Both the position numbers and the translations under genes were made by a program. DNA of 62,189 nt, from positions 1 to 62,189 of the forward strand of contig CAZMPN010000011.1 of the NCBI GenBank assembly GCA_964568395.1. The letters run 5' to 3'. The DNA is from UBA6016 sp964568395. GTDB lineage: Bacteria > Campylobacterota > Campylobacteria > Campylobacterales > UBA6016. Shown here one piece after another: positions 1 through 9,033 of the stretch (its first letter is position 1; each line of letters starts with the position of its first letter). Under the pieces are notes generated by a model. It made no database searches. It was not told the DNA's origin and saw only the letters and a list, made by a program, of their open reading frames with translations.

Positions 1-77
1 GATTTTTTAAGACCTAGACGTCTACCGGCTGAGTCGCGGTTATTTTGGGTACTACCCTGACCTTTTTTGTGTGCCAT
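1..77 (-). CDS. rpmA: 50S ribosomal protein L27 (3' end cut by window)
   Basis: Ribosomal protein L27 lies near the peptidyl transferase centre of the large subunit. Only the first 25 or so codons are here. The reverse strand reads MAHKKGQGSTQNNRDSAGRR, the conserved L27 N-terminus. Its start is 20 bp downstream of the L21 stop, the usual rplU-rpmA order. The rest lies beyond base 1. The short fragment is diagnostic because this N-terminal block is nearly invariant in the family. Confidence 0.93.
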   Translation of the reverse strand, partial: MAHKKGQGSTQNNRDSAGRRLGLKK

Positions 78-97
78 ATCTTATTCTCCTACTTTTA

Positions 98-406
98 TTA
101 GGCGGCTATAGCCGTGATTACGACTCTTGTAAAGTCTCTTCTAAAGCCTCTTTTTACTTTAGAGTCTTTTCTTCTTCTCTTTTTGAAAGTTACTACCTTT
201 CTACCTCTACCCTCATTTACTACTTTTGCGACAACTTTTGCGCCTGCAACGAAAGGATTACCTACTACTAGTTTGTCTGAGCCTACCATAAGAACTTCTT
301 TAAATTCTACTTCGCTTTTTGCTTCTACGCCCATTTTGTCAACTAGTACTTCGTCACCGACACTTACTTTGTATTGCTTGCCGCCGGCTTTTATAACTGC
401 GTACAT
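98..406 (-). CDS. rplU: 50S ribosomal protein L21
   Basis: Large-subunit ribosomal protein that binds 23S rRNA, 102 residues and full length for the family. It begins MYAVIKAGGKQYKV, the family signature, and ends in a basic tail (KKRRRKDSKVKRGFR region) typical of L21. An upstream in-frame ATG at 454 would add 16 atypical residues. The ATG at 406 is preferred because AGAGG lies about 8 bases before it and it gives the conserved N-terminus. It is followed by rpmA on the same strand, so the two probably form one operon. Confidence 0.96.
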   Translation of the reverse strand: MYAVIKAGGKQYKVSVGDEVLVDKMGVEAKSEVEFKEVLMVGSDKLVVGNPFVAGAKVVAKVVNEGRGRKVVTFKKRRRKDSKVKRGFRRDFTRVVITAIAA

Positions 407-445
407 TTTTGAACCTCTTGAAATTTTTTGGTTTTTAAGACGCGA

Positions 446-451
446 ATAATA
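446..451 (-). promoter_or_regulatory. possible -10 box for rplU-rpmA
   Basis: On the minus strand a T-rich run leads into TATTAT about 40 bases before the L21 start codon. Campylobacterota promoters usually have a -10 box with T-rich upstream sequence and a weak -35. No convincing -35 is visible, so this is only a candidate. Confidence 0.3.
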
Positions 452-474
452 CAAAAAAATAATTTAAGTTTTGT

Positions 475-1125
475 TTAAAGCGTTTTACTTATCTTCTCTA
501 TGTCTATAACATTGCCTATTATAACGAGAATATCCGTATCTTGTATGATTAGGTTTTCATCGATATCGGTGTGCCAAATGCCGTCATATTTATGAGCTAT
601 CAGCCTTACTTTGTGCGTCTGTTCGAAATCTATATCCGCTATTCTTTTGTTTATGAATATTTTAGGAACGCTGAACTTAACTATCCTCATCGTATTTGAG
701 AGGTCTATGGTGTCGTAGTGTATATGTTCGGCTATGTTTTTGACGAGCTTCATGGCTGCCTCGCGCTCAGGATGGATGACCTTGTACGCGCCGAGCTTCG
801 TCAGGATTTTTCCGTGCAAAACCGAGATCGCTTTTGCGATGACCTGTTTTACGCCTAGATCTATAAGCGACATAACAGTCAGCGTGCTGGCTTCTATATT
901 TTCGCCTATGCTTACGATGACGACGTCCGCTTTCGCTATGCCGCTGTCTTCAAGCGCCTTTATGTCGGTCGAGTCAAGCACTATGGCGTCGTCCGTATAG
1001 TCTCCGATCTGCTTTACTTTTTCGGGATCGTTATCCGCGGCGATTACCGAAAATCCTTGTTCCGCAAGCCCTTTGGCGATATGGTATCCAAATCTCCCAA
1101 GCCCTATGACTGCATAGCTTTTCAT
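475..1125 (-). CDS. KtrA/TrkA-type potassium channel regulatory subunit
   Basis: Cytoplasmic RCK/KTN subunit that gates a KtrB/TrkH-type potassium transporter through nucleotide binding, 216 residues. The N-terminal Rossmann fold has GLGRFG (residues 8-13) and an acidic residue at the end of beta-2 (AADNDPEKV). The C-terminal half (about 135-216) resembles the TrkA_C ligand-binding domain. Length fits the single-RCK KtrA form, not the double-length E. coli TrkA. It lies 13 bp downstream of the membrane subunit gene on the same strand. The RBS is GAGAGAGGAAATAGTATG. KtrA or KtrC is the likely subtype, but this cannot be settled here. Confidence 0.9.
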   Translation of the reverse strand: MKSYAVIGLGRFGYHIAKGLAEQGFSVIAADNDPEKVKQIGDYTDDAIVLDSTDIKALEDSGIAKADVVIVSIGENIEASTLTVMSLIDLGVKQVIAKAISVLHGKILTKLGAYKVIHPEREAAMKLVKNIAEHIHYDTIDLSNTMRIVKFSVPKIFINKRIADIDFEQTHKVRLIAHKYDGIWHTDIDENLIIQDTDILVIIGNVIDIEKISKTL

Positions 1126-1138
1126 ACTATTTCCTCTC

Positions 1139-2470
1139 TCATATAATAACTCTTCCCTCTGCGTACTGATATCTCTTCTCTTCGATTTTGCCTATAAATA
1201 CCAGCGTAAACGCCAGTACGCCCATCCTTCCGGCTATCATCATGACGGTAATCAGAAATTTGCCGAAGTCGTCAAAGTTTGCGGAGAGGCTAAGCACGCC
1301 GCCGTTGCCCGTAGAGACTCCGACGGTGCCAAAAGCGCTCGCAACCTCGTATAGTATTTTTATGAAGGCCGCGTTTTGCGTCTCCGACAAGAGGACCGTA
1401 ACCATGAGGATATAAAACGAAGCCACCACCAGCATCGTCAGGGACTGGGTAACTACGCTTTGAGGAATGGTTCTTTTAAATGCCGAAGCCTGCGAGTGCC
1501 CCTTGATGGCATGTATGGTCGCTATGACGATAACCGCGAAAGTAGTAACTTTGATACCGCCCGCCGTACCGCCGGCGCCGCCGCCGACCACCATAAAGAT
1601 GGTAGACAAAAACAGGGTTGAATCGCTAAGCATGCTTATGTCTATCGTATTTGCGCCGGCCGTCCTTAGGTTGATGGCATAGAAGTACCCGGTTATTACT
1701 TTTTGCCAGACCTCAAAACTTCCTATCGATTTTGCGTTTGCCCATTCGAGCGTCAGGAATAGCCCGAGTGCCGCCGCTATCAACGCAAGCGTCGTGGTAA
1801 TCGTCAGTTTCGTATGCGTAGATATTCTGGTCAGCTGCTTTTTCCTGAAATAGTAGAGTTCGAGTATGACGAAATATCCGATGCCGCCCACTATGACCAG
1901 CGTCGTGGCCGTAAAGTTGACTATCATATCGAATTTGTAGTCCATTAGGCTGTTTGAAAAAAGCGAAAAGCCCGCATTGTTAAAAAGCGAAACGGAGTGG
2001 AATACGCCGTACCATACGGCTTTGCCAAGCGGCATATCCATGGAGAACCTGACGCTGAAAACTATGGCGCCTATGGCCTCTATCAAAAGCACCATTTTAA
2101 GCACGTTTTTCAAAAACCTTATAACGCCGGAGAACGTATCGTAGTTTAGCGACGTCTTCAAAATCATCTGATCCCTATGGGAGAGCTTTTTTCGAAGCAT
2201 TATGGCCATGAAAGTGGCGATAGTCATGTAGCCTAGACCGCCTATTTGGATCATAAACAAAATAACCACTTGGCCGAACGAGGTAAAGTCAAGCGGGGTG
2301 TCTTTGACTATCAGCCCGGTAACGCAAGTGGCGCTGGTAGCCGTGTATAAAGCGTCCATGAAAGTTATCGGTTTTGTGGTTGCGAAAGGGAGCATGAGGG
2401 TAAAAGCGCCTGTGAAGATGACGGCTAAGAAGGTAAAGATTATAAGTCTGATCTCTTTGGTGGTGCTCAT
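1139..2470 (-). CDS. KtrB/TrkH-family potassium uptake membrane protein
   Basis: Ion-conducting membrane subunit of a Ktr/Trk potassium uptake system, 443 residues. Four pore-loop repeats are recognisable by their filter regions: ATCVTGL near residue 48, NNAGFS, LRTAGAN and FGTVGVSTGN. Many hydrophobic segments fill the rest. The compact length matches KtrB better than the longer TrkH. The KtrA-like gene follows directly, so the pair makes a complete transporter. The gene diverges from ppk across a 150-bp spacer. No strong RBS is visible before the ATG. Confidence 0.92.
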   Translation of the reverse strand: MSTTKEIRLIIFTFLAVIFTGAFTLMLPFATTKPITFMDALYTATSATCVTGLIVKDTPLDFTSFGQVVILFMIQIGGLGYMTIATFMAIMLRKKLSHRDQMILKTSLNYDTFSGVIRFLKNVLKMVLLIEAIGAIVFSVRFSMDMPLGKAVWYGVFHSVSLFNNAGFSLFSNSLMDYKFDMIVNFTATTLVIVGGIGYFVILELYYFRKKQLTRISTHTKLTITTTLALIAAALGLFLTLEWANAKSIGSFEVWQKVITGYFYAINLRTAGANTIDISMLSDSTLFLSTIFMVVGGGAGGTAGGIKVTTFAVIVIATIHAIKGHSQASAFKRTIPQSVVTQSLTMLVVASFYILMVTVLLSETQNAAFIKILYEVASAFGTVGVSTGNGGVLSLSANFDDFGKFLITVMMIAGRMGVLAFTLVFIGKIEEKRYQYAEGRVII

Positions 2471-2581
2471 TTGTATGCCGAATGTTTATTTATACGAAGC
2501 CGTTATGCTACTTCTTTGACGCTTAATTTTATTTAAAGTTTGTTTTTTGCCATTATAAATATGAGTTTAAAGGCTATTTTG

Positions 2582-2587
2582 TATAAT
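2582..2587 (+). promoter_or_regulatory. candidate -10 box for ppk
   Basis: TATAAT preceded by TTTTG, about 36 bases before the ppk start, in the divergent ktrB/ppk spacer. The -35 region is weak, as is common in this phylum. The rest of the spacer is AT-rich, and a TATAAA on the other strand could serve ktrB. Confidence 0.5.
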
Positions 2588-2623
2588 TGAATCCATTAGC
2601 AATACAAATTTTACGGAAACAAG

Positions 2624-4726
2624 ATGCAAAATTTAGATTTAAAAGATCCATATCTGTTTATAAACAGGGAGCTTTCCTGGCTTAGGTTTAATACCAGGGT
2701 ATTGGAAGAGGCCGAAAACAAAAAACATCCTCTGCTGGAGAGGCTGAAATTCATAGCCATTTACGGCACGAATTTGGACGAGTTCTATATGATTAGGGCC
2801 GCCGGTTTGCAAGAGATGTTCAAGATGGGTATAAACGCCGTCGGCGCGGATAAGATGACGCCCATCGACCAGCTTGGACAGATAAGAGAGTATCTGCACG
2901 CGGAAAAAGAGAGGGTGAAAAACTGCTATGAAGAGATAACGTCTGCGCTAAAGGAGGAGGGGCTTTTTATAAAAAAATACCACGAGCTAAGCTCTGAGTT
3001 GCAGGCAAAAGCCGACGCCCATTTTTTTAACAACCTCTATCCGGTAATCATACCGATAGCCATTGACGCCACGCATCCGTTCCCGCATCTAAACAACCTG
3101 AGTTTCGCATTGGCCGTAAAGCTTGTGGACAAAGAAGACAAAAACATTATCAAGTTCGGACTCATCAGAATTCCACGAGTTCTAAGCAGGTTTGTGGAGC
3201 TTGAAAACAGCATATTCGTCAGTATAGAGTCCATAGTAAGACGGCATATCGAAACGCTATTCTCTGGATATGAGTGCGCCCAGAGCATAGCCTTCAAGGT
3301 AACCAGAAACGCCGACCTCGTCATAGAGGAAGAGGAGGCCGAGGATTTTCTGGAGCTGCTAGAACAGGGTATCAGGGCTAGACGAAAAGGCGATTTCGTA
3401 AGGTTGACGCTCGAAAACAATAGTGACGAGGAGCTAAATAATTTCTTGATGTCCCATATCAAGCTGGACGAGGGCGATGTGTACAAGATTACGGTGCTCC
3501 CGCTAGACCTTAGCGCATTGTGGCAGATCGTATCCGCAAAACGTTTCGCCCATCTAACGTATAAGCCGTATACCCCAAAAGTGCTTCCGCCTTTGGATCT
3601 AAACGGAAATATATTCGACCAGATCGAAAATCAGGATATCTGTTTTTTCCAGCCCTACGAGAGTTTTGATCCGGTAGTCAAGTTTATATCGGACGCCTCC
3701 AAAGACCCGAATGTTTTGTCGATCAAGATGACGCTTTACCGGGTCGGCAAGAACTCGCCTCTGGTAAAATCGCTCATAGAGGCGGCGGAAAACGGTATTC
3801 AGGTAACCGCGCTTGTCGAGTTAAAGGCCAGATTTGACGAGGAGAACAATCTGCATTGGGCCAGAGCGCTTGAACGTGCGGGCGCCCACGTGGTGTACGG
3901 CATAGCCGGGTTTAAGGTGCACGCCAAGATAGCTACGGTGGTGCGAAAGCATAGGGACGGGCTAAGGCAGTATGTGCACCTCTCTACCGGAAACTACAAC
4001 GTGCAGTCGGCTAGAATCTATACCGATGTCGGTTTCTTTACGGCCAACAAAGATGTCGCGGAGGATGCGACAAAGTTTTTCCACCATCTGACAGGCTCGG
4101 CAAAGTACTCAGAGCTAAAAGCGCTCTCCATGGCGCCGACGCAGATGAAAAAAAGAGTGCTGGAGCTTATAGAAAACGAAGAAAAAGCCGGAAGCAGCGG
4201 GCAGATAATCGCAAAGATGAACGCGCTTGTGGACCCGGATGTCATCAGGGCTCTTTATAAGGCTTCGATGGCCGGGGTCAAGATAGAGCTTATTATCAGG
4301 GGTATATGTTGCCTGAGACCCGGCGTAGCCGGCGTTAGCGACAACATCAAGGTGACATCCATAGTCGGCAAGTATTTGGAGCACGCCAGAATATTCTACT
4401 TCAAAAACTCCTCGCCGCAGCTATTCTTCTCGAGCGCGGATTGGATGACCAGAAATCTGGAGAAAAGAATAGAGCTTCTAACGCCGGTGTATGATGCGAA
4501 AATAGCCCAAAAACTGCTGGAGATAATAAAGCTTCAGGCGGACGACGACGTACAGGCCAGAGTGCTTGGCGTGGACGGCGAATATACGAAGGTAGAGAGC
4601 AAAAGCGGCGGACTTGATAGCCAGAAAATACTGGAAGACTATGTGACCGGAGTATTCGAATCCTATGCAAAAGAGCGGAGCTCAAGGGAAAATAGATTGG
4701 CGAGCAAGCTGCTAAAGGAGAGCTAA
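2624..4726 (+). CDS. ppk1: polyphosphate kinase 1
   Basis: Reversibly makes inorganic polyphosphate from ATP through a phosphohistidine intermediate. At 700 residues it is full length. The order of domains is that of PPK1: an N-terminal domain (DLKDPYLFINRELSWL start), a head domain, and two phospholipase-D-like C-terminal domains. FKVHAKIA carries His433, equivalent to the autophosphorylated His435 of the E. coli enzyme, and LSTGNYN follows. A matching exopolyphosphatase lies 45 kb away at 49571-51040, so both synthesis and breakdown are encoded. The next gene starts 2 bp after the stop. Confidence 0.97.
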   Translation: MQNLDLKDPYLFINRELSWLRFNTRVLEEAENKKHPLLERLKFIAIYGTNLDEFYMIRAAGLQEMFKMGINAVGADKMTPIDQLGQIREYLHAEKERVKNCYEEITSALKEEGLFIKKYHELSSELQAKADAHFFNNLYPVIIPIAIDATHPFPHLNNLSFALAVKLVDKEDKNIIKFGLIRIPRVLSRFVELENSIFVSIESIVRRHIETLFSGYECAQSIAFKVTRNADLVIEEEEAEDFLELLEQGIRARRKGDFVRLTLENNSDEELNNFLMSHIKLDEGDVYKITVLPLDLSALWQIVSAKRFAHLTYKPYTPKVLPPLDLNGNIFDQIENQDICFFQPYESFDPVVKFISDASKDPNVLSIKMTLYRVGKNSPLVKSLIEAAENGIQVTALVELKARFDEENNLHWARALERAGAHVVYGIAGFKVHAKIATVVRKHRDGLRQYVHLSTGNYNVQSARIYTDVGFFTANKDVAEDATKFFHHLTGSAKYSELKALSMAPTQMKKRVLELIENEEKAGSSGQIIAKMNALVDPDVIRALYKASMAGVKIELIIRGICCLRPGVAGVSDNIKVTSIVGKYLEHARIFYFKNSSPQLFFSSADWMTRNLEKRIELLTPVYDAKIAQKLLEIIKLQADDDVQARVLGVDGEYTKVESKSGGLDSQKILEDYVTGVFESYAKERSSRENRLASKLLKES

Positions 4727-4728
4727 AG

Positions 4729-5253
4729 ATGATAATGAATTTTAAACAATATGCGCCGCAAATAGGCGAGAACGTATTTGTAGCGCCGAGTGCGGACGTA
4801 ATCGGGAGGGTCAAAATAGGCAAAGACAGCTCCATATGGTTCGGGGTGGTGGTGCGCGGCGACGTCCATAGAATCGAGATAGGAGAGCGCACAAGCATCC
4901 AAGACCTCTCGATGGTGCATATCACGCACCACAAAAGAGAGGACGAGTCCGACGGCTATCCTACGTTTATAGGAAACGACGTAACCATAGGGCACAAGGT
5001 AATGTTGCACGGCTGTACGATCGAGGACGCTTGCCTTATTGGGATGTCGGCTACCATACTGGACGGCGCCGTTATCGGCAAGGAATCCATAGTCGGCGCC
5101 GGCGCCCTTGTTACAAAAGGAAAGGTTTTTCCTCCGAGGTCGCTGATTATGGGCTCTCCAGCCAAGCTTGTGCGCGAGCTGACCGACGAAGAGGTAGCCG
5201 AACTATATGCCTCCGCGAAAAGATATGTAGCCTTTAAAAACGAGTATATGTAA
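4729..5253 (+). CDS. gamma-class carbonic anhydrase family protein
   Basis: Left-handed beta-helix (hexapeptide repeat) protein of the gamma-carbonic anhydrase/YrdA/PaaY family, 174 residues. The metal-binding His pattern is present: His in SMVHIT and two in IGHKVMLHG. Repeats of the [LIV]-G-x4 type run through residues 20-150. Family members bind zinc or iron at trimer interfaces, but many have no proven carbonic anhydrase activity, so function is uncertain. Two closely spaced ATG codons (4729 and 4735) are possible starts. It is tightly linked to ppk and to the downstream membrane protein. Confidence 0.88.
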   Translation: MIMNFKQYAPQIGENVFVAPSADVIGRVKIGKDSSIWFGVVVRGDVHRIEIGERTSIQDLSMVHITHHKREDESDGYPTFIGNDVTIGHKVMLHGCTIEDACLIGMSATILDGAVIGKESIVGAGALVTKGKVFPPRSLIMGSPAKLVRELTDEEVAELYASAKRYVAFKNEYM

Positions 5254-5259
5254 ACCTAA

Positions 5260-5877
5260 ATGGGTACCGTAGAGATTTTAAGGGCCGCCGACTTTATAGG
5301 CATAGCCTCCTTCGCGCTTAGCGGTTTTTTGGCTGCGGTGCGCCATAGGCTCGATATCTTCGGCGTTGCGCTTCTCGCTTTTTTGACGGCTTTGGGCGGA
5401 GGGATAGCGAGGGATGTGATAGTGGGGCAGATTCCGGTTTCCATGCAGAATTTTTCGCTCTGTCTTATAGTACTCGCGACTATTTTTGTCGCTACGGCAT
5501 TGAAGTTGCATAGAAAAACGGAGCTTGACCAGAAGCTTATTTTCGTCATAAGCGACGCTGTAGGGCTTGCGGCTTTTTCGATCAGCGGCTCAATCGTCGC
5601 AATAAACGCCGGGCTAAACGCTTTCGGCGTAGCCGTTCTTTCGCTCTTGACGGCGGTAGGCGGCGGAATGATACGCGATATGCTAGTTAACGATATTCCG
5701 GCTATTTTAAAAAGCGAATTTTACGCTACAATCGCGATTATGGTAGGGATATCCGTCTTTTTTTTAAAAGAGTTCGAATATCTCAATATCTACTCTATAT
5801 TTTTACTATTCGTTTTTGCGCTAACGCTTAGAATGGTCGCATATTTTAAAGAGTGGCATCTGCCGAAACTGGATTAA
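5260..5877 (+). CDS. TRIC-type cation channel family protein (UPF0126)
   Basis: Inner-membrane protein of 205 residues with about seven hydrophobic segments. It has two similar halves, each with a glycine motif: ALGGGIARDV in the first and AVGGGMIRDML in the second. This internal duplication is the mark of the YadS/YicG family, which is structurally related to animal trimeric intracellular cation channels. Potassium or sodium permeation is known for some prokaryotic members, but the physiological role is unclear. It starts 6 bp after the carbonic-anhydrase-like gene and is followed by nadK. Confidence 0.88.
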   Translation: MGTVEILRAADFIGIASFALSGFLAAVRHRLDIFGVALLAFLTALGGGIARDVIVGQIPVSMQNFSLCLIVLATIFVATALKLHRKTELDQKLIFVISDAVGLAAFSISGSIVAINAGLNAFGVAVLSLLTAVGGGMIRDMLVNDIPAILKSEFYATIAIMVGISVFFLKEFEYLNIYSIFLLFVFALTLRMVAYFKEWHLPKLD

Positions 5878-5879
5878 AG

Positions 5880-6731
5880 ATGAGAATAAAAACTATAGGC
5901 GTCGTCCTTCGTCCGTCAACGGAAGGGATCAAGGATTTTTTTTACGAGTTCAAAAAAGAGGTATGTTCGTACGGCGCGGATATCCTTATAGATGCGGTAT
6001 CGGCGGTGTCCGTAGACGAAAAACCGACTCCCGCCGAGATTATGTTCAAAAAGGCGGATATCCTGGTCTCGATCGGAGGGGACGGAACGCTAATCAGTCT
6101 CGCCAGGCGTTCGCATCCTTACAAGAAGCCTATCTTTGGAATAAACTTGGGAAATCTCGGTTTTTTGACTGCGGCGTCAAGAGACGAGTACAAAGATTTT
6201 TTGGGCGATTTGTTCGACGGGAAGTATGAGATAGAGAGCCGCGTCATCATGGAGGTCGTCCATAAAAAACAAAATTCCGAGAAAAGGTTTTTCGCGTTTA
6301 ACGACATAGTGCTGACGAAAAATATATTTTCCAAAATGATAGAGATAGACGTATTTTCAAACGATACCGAAGTAAACAGCTATTACGGAGACGGACTTAT
6401 CGTTTGCACCCCTACCGGTTCCACCGCCTACAATCTATCCGGCGGCGGACCTCTGGTGTATCCGACTAGCGAAAACTTCATCATGACGCCGATATGTCCA
6501 CACTCTTTGACGCAAAGACCGCTTGTGCTGCCTACGTTTTTGAACCTCTCAATATCTCCCAGCTCGGCGTCCGCGGTCGCCATTATAGACGGGCAGGAGA
6601 GCTTTAACGTAGAGTATAAGGAAAAACTGGAGCTTAGGCAGAGCGCCGAGAAGGTTGCGCTTATTTGGCCAAAAGACCATAGCTTCTTTAAGGTTTTAAA
6701 ACAAAAACTCAGATGGGGTCAAGACAGGTAG
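5880..6731 (+). CDS. nadK: NAD kinase
   Basis: Phosphorylates NAD to NADP, 283 residues. The catalytic/ATP motif GGDGT occurs in SIGGDGTLISLARR, followed by NLGNLGFLT and by the substrate-binding block TPTGSTAYNLSGGGP. An in-frame start at 5853 would lie inside the preceding gene. The ATG at 5880 is chosen because it opens with MRIKTIGVVL, the expected first beta strand, and lies 2 bp after the upstream stop. It overlaps or abuts recN at its 3' end, an arrangement also common in other bacteria. Confidence 0.95.
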   Translation: MRIKTIGVVLRPSTEGIKDFFYEFKKEVCSYGADILIDAVSAVSVDEKPTPAEIMFKKADILVSIGGDGTLISLARRSHPYKKPIFGINLGNLGFLTAASRDEYKDFLGDLFDGKYEIESRVIMEVVHKKQNSEKRFFAFNDIVLTKNIFSKMIEIDVFSNDTEVNSYYGDGLIVCTPTGSTAYNLSGGGPLVYPTSENFIMTPICPHSLTQRPLVLPTFLNLSISPSSASAVAIIDGQESFNVEYKEKLELRQSAEKVALIWPKDHSFFKVLKQKLRWGQDR

Positions 6732-8269
6732 TGGCTATACGTAGATTTTTTGCAAAAGAGCTTATCGGATTCGATAACGTAGAGCTGGAGTTCGAGAATG
6801 GGCTGACCGTGTTTACAGGGCCGTCGGGCAGCGGGAAGTCTGTATTGATGGAGGGCATACTCTCCGTATTCGGATACAAAGAGCCTAAAGCCGTAAGCGC
6901 GGAGGCGCAGATTGACGTTTTTGTGCCGCTTTTGGAGGAGATGGGCATAGAAAACGAAGAGCCGAACGTATTTAGGTATCTAAGAAAAGAGAAGGCCAGA
7001 TATTTCGTCAATGCGCAGGCGGCCGCAAAAAAAGATATAAGCGGCGCTGCGAAGGGGTTTTCGTTTTATCTCTCATCAAAGGACGACGGCGATTTCACGG
7101 ATGAAAGATTGCTCGAGGTCCTGGATTCTTGTATCCCGGACGGCGAGTTTGCCGCATTGAAAGAGGAGTATAAAGCCGCGTTTCTAAGGCTTACCGAGTT
7201 AAAAAAAGAGTACGCCAGGCTAAGGGAGAGGTCGGTAAAAGCCGCCGAAGAAAAAGAGTTTTTGGAGTTCGAGCTAAAAAAATTCAGGGAGATAGACCCG
7301 AAAGAGGGCGAAGAGGACGAGCTGCTTGCCCTAAAAAAGGAGCTTTCCAAAAAGGAAAAGATAGCCGCCGTCGTTTCGAGGGTCGAGTCTTTCTTGAGCT
7401 ACAAGCAGGCCGTATCGGAGCTGTACGAGTTTTTAGACAAGGACGATAGCGCCTTGGAGTCTTTTTTCGCGGAGACGGCGGAGGCGCTCGGCGAAGTTGA
7501 CTTTAGGCTCTCCAGGCTTGGCGGGATAGATATAGACTCGGTATTCGAGAGGCTCGAAAAACTGTCGTACCTAAACAAGAGATACGGCGGAATATCGGAG
7601 GCGATCGAGTACTTCGAGGCGAAAAAAGAGGAGCTTAAGGAGCTCGAGGAGATAGATTCCAGAATCGGCTCTTTGGAGCTCGATATCAAAGCGGCGTCGA
7701 AAGACGTGGACGCGCTGGCTATATATATCACGCAGGTTAGGCAAAAAGCGGTTGCGCCATTTTTTGAAAAGCTGTCGTTTTTTACTAAAAAGCTGCTGAT
7801 AGGAGAGCCGAAAATAGAGCTGACAAAAAAAGAGAAGTCCGTTAGCGGAGAAGACGGCGTCGATATATCGCTCGGCGGCTCCAAAGTATCCACCCTGAGC
7901 GCGGGAGAATACAGAAGGCTTAGATTGGCCGTTATGGCGTGCCAAAATGGACAAAATTCCGAGAGGGCCGTTCTTTTCCTCGATGAGGCGGATGCGAATC
8001 TCAGCGGGGAGGAGAGCGCCGGCGTCGCGTTTTTGCTCAGAGAGCTGTCGAAAAACTACCAGATATTCGCCATCTCGCACCAGCCTCAGCTTGCGAGTGC
8101 GGCAAACCATCATTTCGTAGTCGGCAAAAACGAAGATGGCAGTTTCGTGCGGAAGATTTCGGACGAAGAGAGGGTTTTGGAGATAGCTAGAATGGTCTCT
8201 TCCGGCGAAATTAAAAAAGAGGCGCTCGAATATGCCAGGGGAATGCTAAAAGAGGGGGCCGAATGCTGA
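6713..8269 (+). CDS. recN: DNA repair protein RecN
   Basis: SMC-like ATPase acting in double-strand break repair, 518 residues. Walker A is TGPSGSGKS near the N-terminus. Long charged helices and heptads fill the middle. The ABC-type signature STLSAGEYRRL and Walker B AVLFLDEADANLSGEE lie near the C-terminus. It is slightly shorter than E. coli RecN because the coiled-coil arm is reduced. The ATG at 6713 overlaps nadK by 19 bases. A GTG at 6731, overlapping the nadK stop by one base (TAGTG), is an equally plausible start and removes six residues. Confidence 0.9.
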   Translation: MGSRQVVAIRRFFAKELIGFDNVELEFENGLTVFTGPSGSGKSVLMEGILSVFGYKEPKAVSAEAQIDVFVPLLEEMGIENEEPNVFRYLRKEKARYFVNAQAAAKKDISGAAKGFSFYLSSKDDGDFTDERLLEVLDSCIPDGEFAALKEEYKAAFLRLTELKKEYARLRERSVKAAEEKEFLEFELKKFREIDPKEGEEDELLALKKELSKKEKIAAVVSRVESFLSYKQAVSELYEFLDKDDSALESFFAETAEALGEVDFRLSRLGGIDIDSVFERLEKLSYLNKRYGGISEAIEYFEAKKEELKELEEIDSRIGSLELDIKAASKDVDALAIYITQVRQKAVAPFFEKLSFFTKKLLIGEPKIELTKKEKSVSGEDGVDISLGGSKVSTLSAGEYRRLRLAVMACQNGQNSERAVLFLDEADANLSGEESAGVAFLLRELSKNYQIFAISHQPQLASAANHHFVVGKNEDGSFVRKISDEERVLEIARMVSSGEIKKEALEYARGMLKEGAEC

Positions 8270-9033
8270 TAGATACGCACTGCCATCTGGATGACGGGCG
8301 CTATTTTGACGACATAGACGAGGTTTTAGAAAACTCGCTTGAAGCCGGGGTGGACAGATTTATCATCCCGGGAGCCGGACCCAAGGATTTAAACAGAGCC
8401 GTGGAGCTTAGCGAAAAATATGAAAAGGTATATTTTGCGGTAGGCGTTCATCCGTATCACGCAAGAGAGTTTAATGAGGGTGATTTCGAGCTTCTATCCC
8501 ATCCAAAGTGCGTAGCCGTCGGCGAATGCGGGCTAGATTATTTCAGGCTTCCGGAAGATGAAGCCCTCAAGATAGAGGAAAAAAGGGTGCAAAAAGAGGT
8601 CTTTGCGCGCCAGATAGAGATGGCTAAAAAGCATAAAAAGCCGCTAATAGTCCACATAAGAGACGCTAGCGAAGACAGCAAAAAAATGCTTCTTGATCTT
8701 GGCGCCGAGGCCGTCGGAGGGGTGCTGCACTGCTACAATGCGGACCATCAGCTGCTAAGTCTCGCCGGGCAAGGTTTTTATTTCGGGATAGGCGGCGTGC
8801 TTACTTTTTCGAATGCGAGAAAACTGGTGGATGTATTGCCGAAAATTCCGCCGGATAGGCTTTTGTTTGAGACGGACGCGCCGTATCTTACGCCGATGCC
8901 GCATCGCGGAAAGAGAAACGAGCCCGCTTATATGCCGCTCGTCGTCAAAAAAACCTCCGAACTCTTGGGGGTGACGGAAGAGAGGCTGGCCGATATTTCG
9001 AACGAGAATTCAAAAAGAGTCTTTGGGATATGA
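8263..9033 (+). CDS. TatD family metal-dependent hydrolase
   Basis: TIM-barrel metal-dependent DNase-like enzyme of 256 residues. It opens with MLIDTHCHLDD, whose HxH pair binds metal. It also has a Glu in VAVGECGLDY, His in IVHIRDASED and VLHCYN, and Asp in LFETDAPYL, which together form the TatD metal site. The family has 3'-5' exonuclease activity, linked in some species to peroxide damage repair. The start overlaps the recN end by 7 bases and the stop overlaps the next start (ATGA), so translation is probably coupled. Confidence 0.92.
   Translation: MLIDTHCHLDDGRYFDDIDEVLENSLEAGVDRFIIPGAGPKDLNRAVELSEKYEKVYFAVGVHPYHAREFNEGDFELLSHPKCVAVGECGLDYFRLPEDEALKIEEKRVQKEVFARQIEMAKKHKKPLIVHIRDASEDSKKMLLDLGAEAVGGVLHCYNADHQLLSLAGQGFYFGIGGVLTFSNARKLVDVLPKIPPDRLLFETDAPYLTPMPHRGKRNEPAYMPLVVKKTSELLGVTEERLADISNENSKRVFGI

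Noticed and set aside
6713..6731. Programmed frameshift or fusion between nadK and recN
   Set aside because: The overlap is explained by ordinary start-codon choice (ATG 6713 or GTG 6731), and both proteins are complete.
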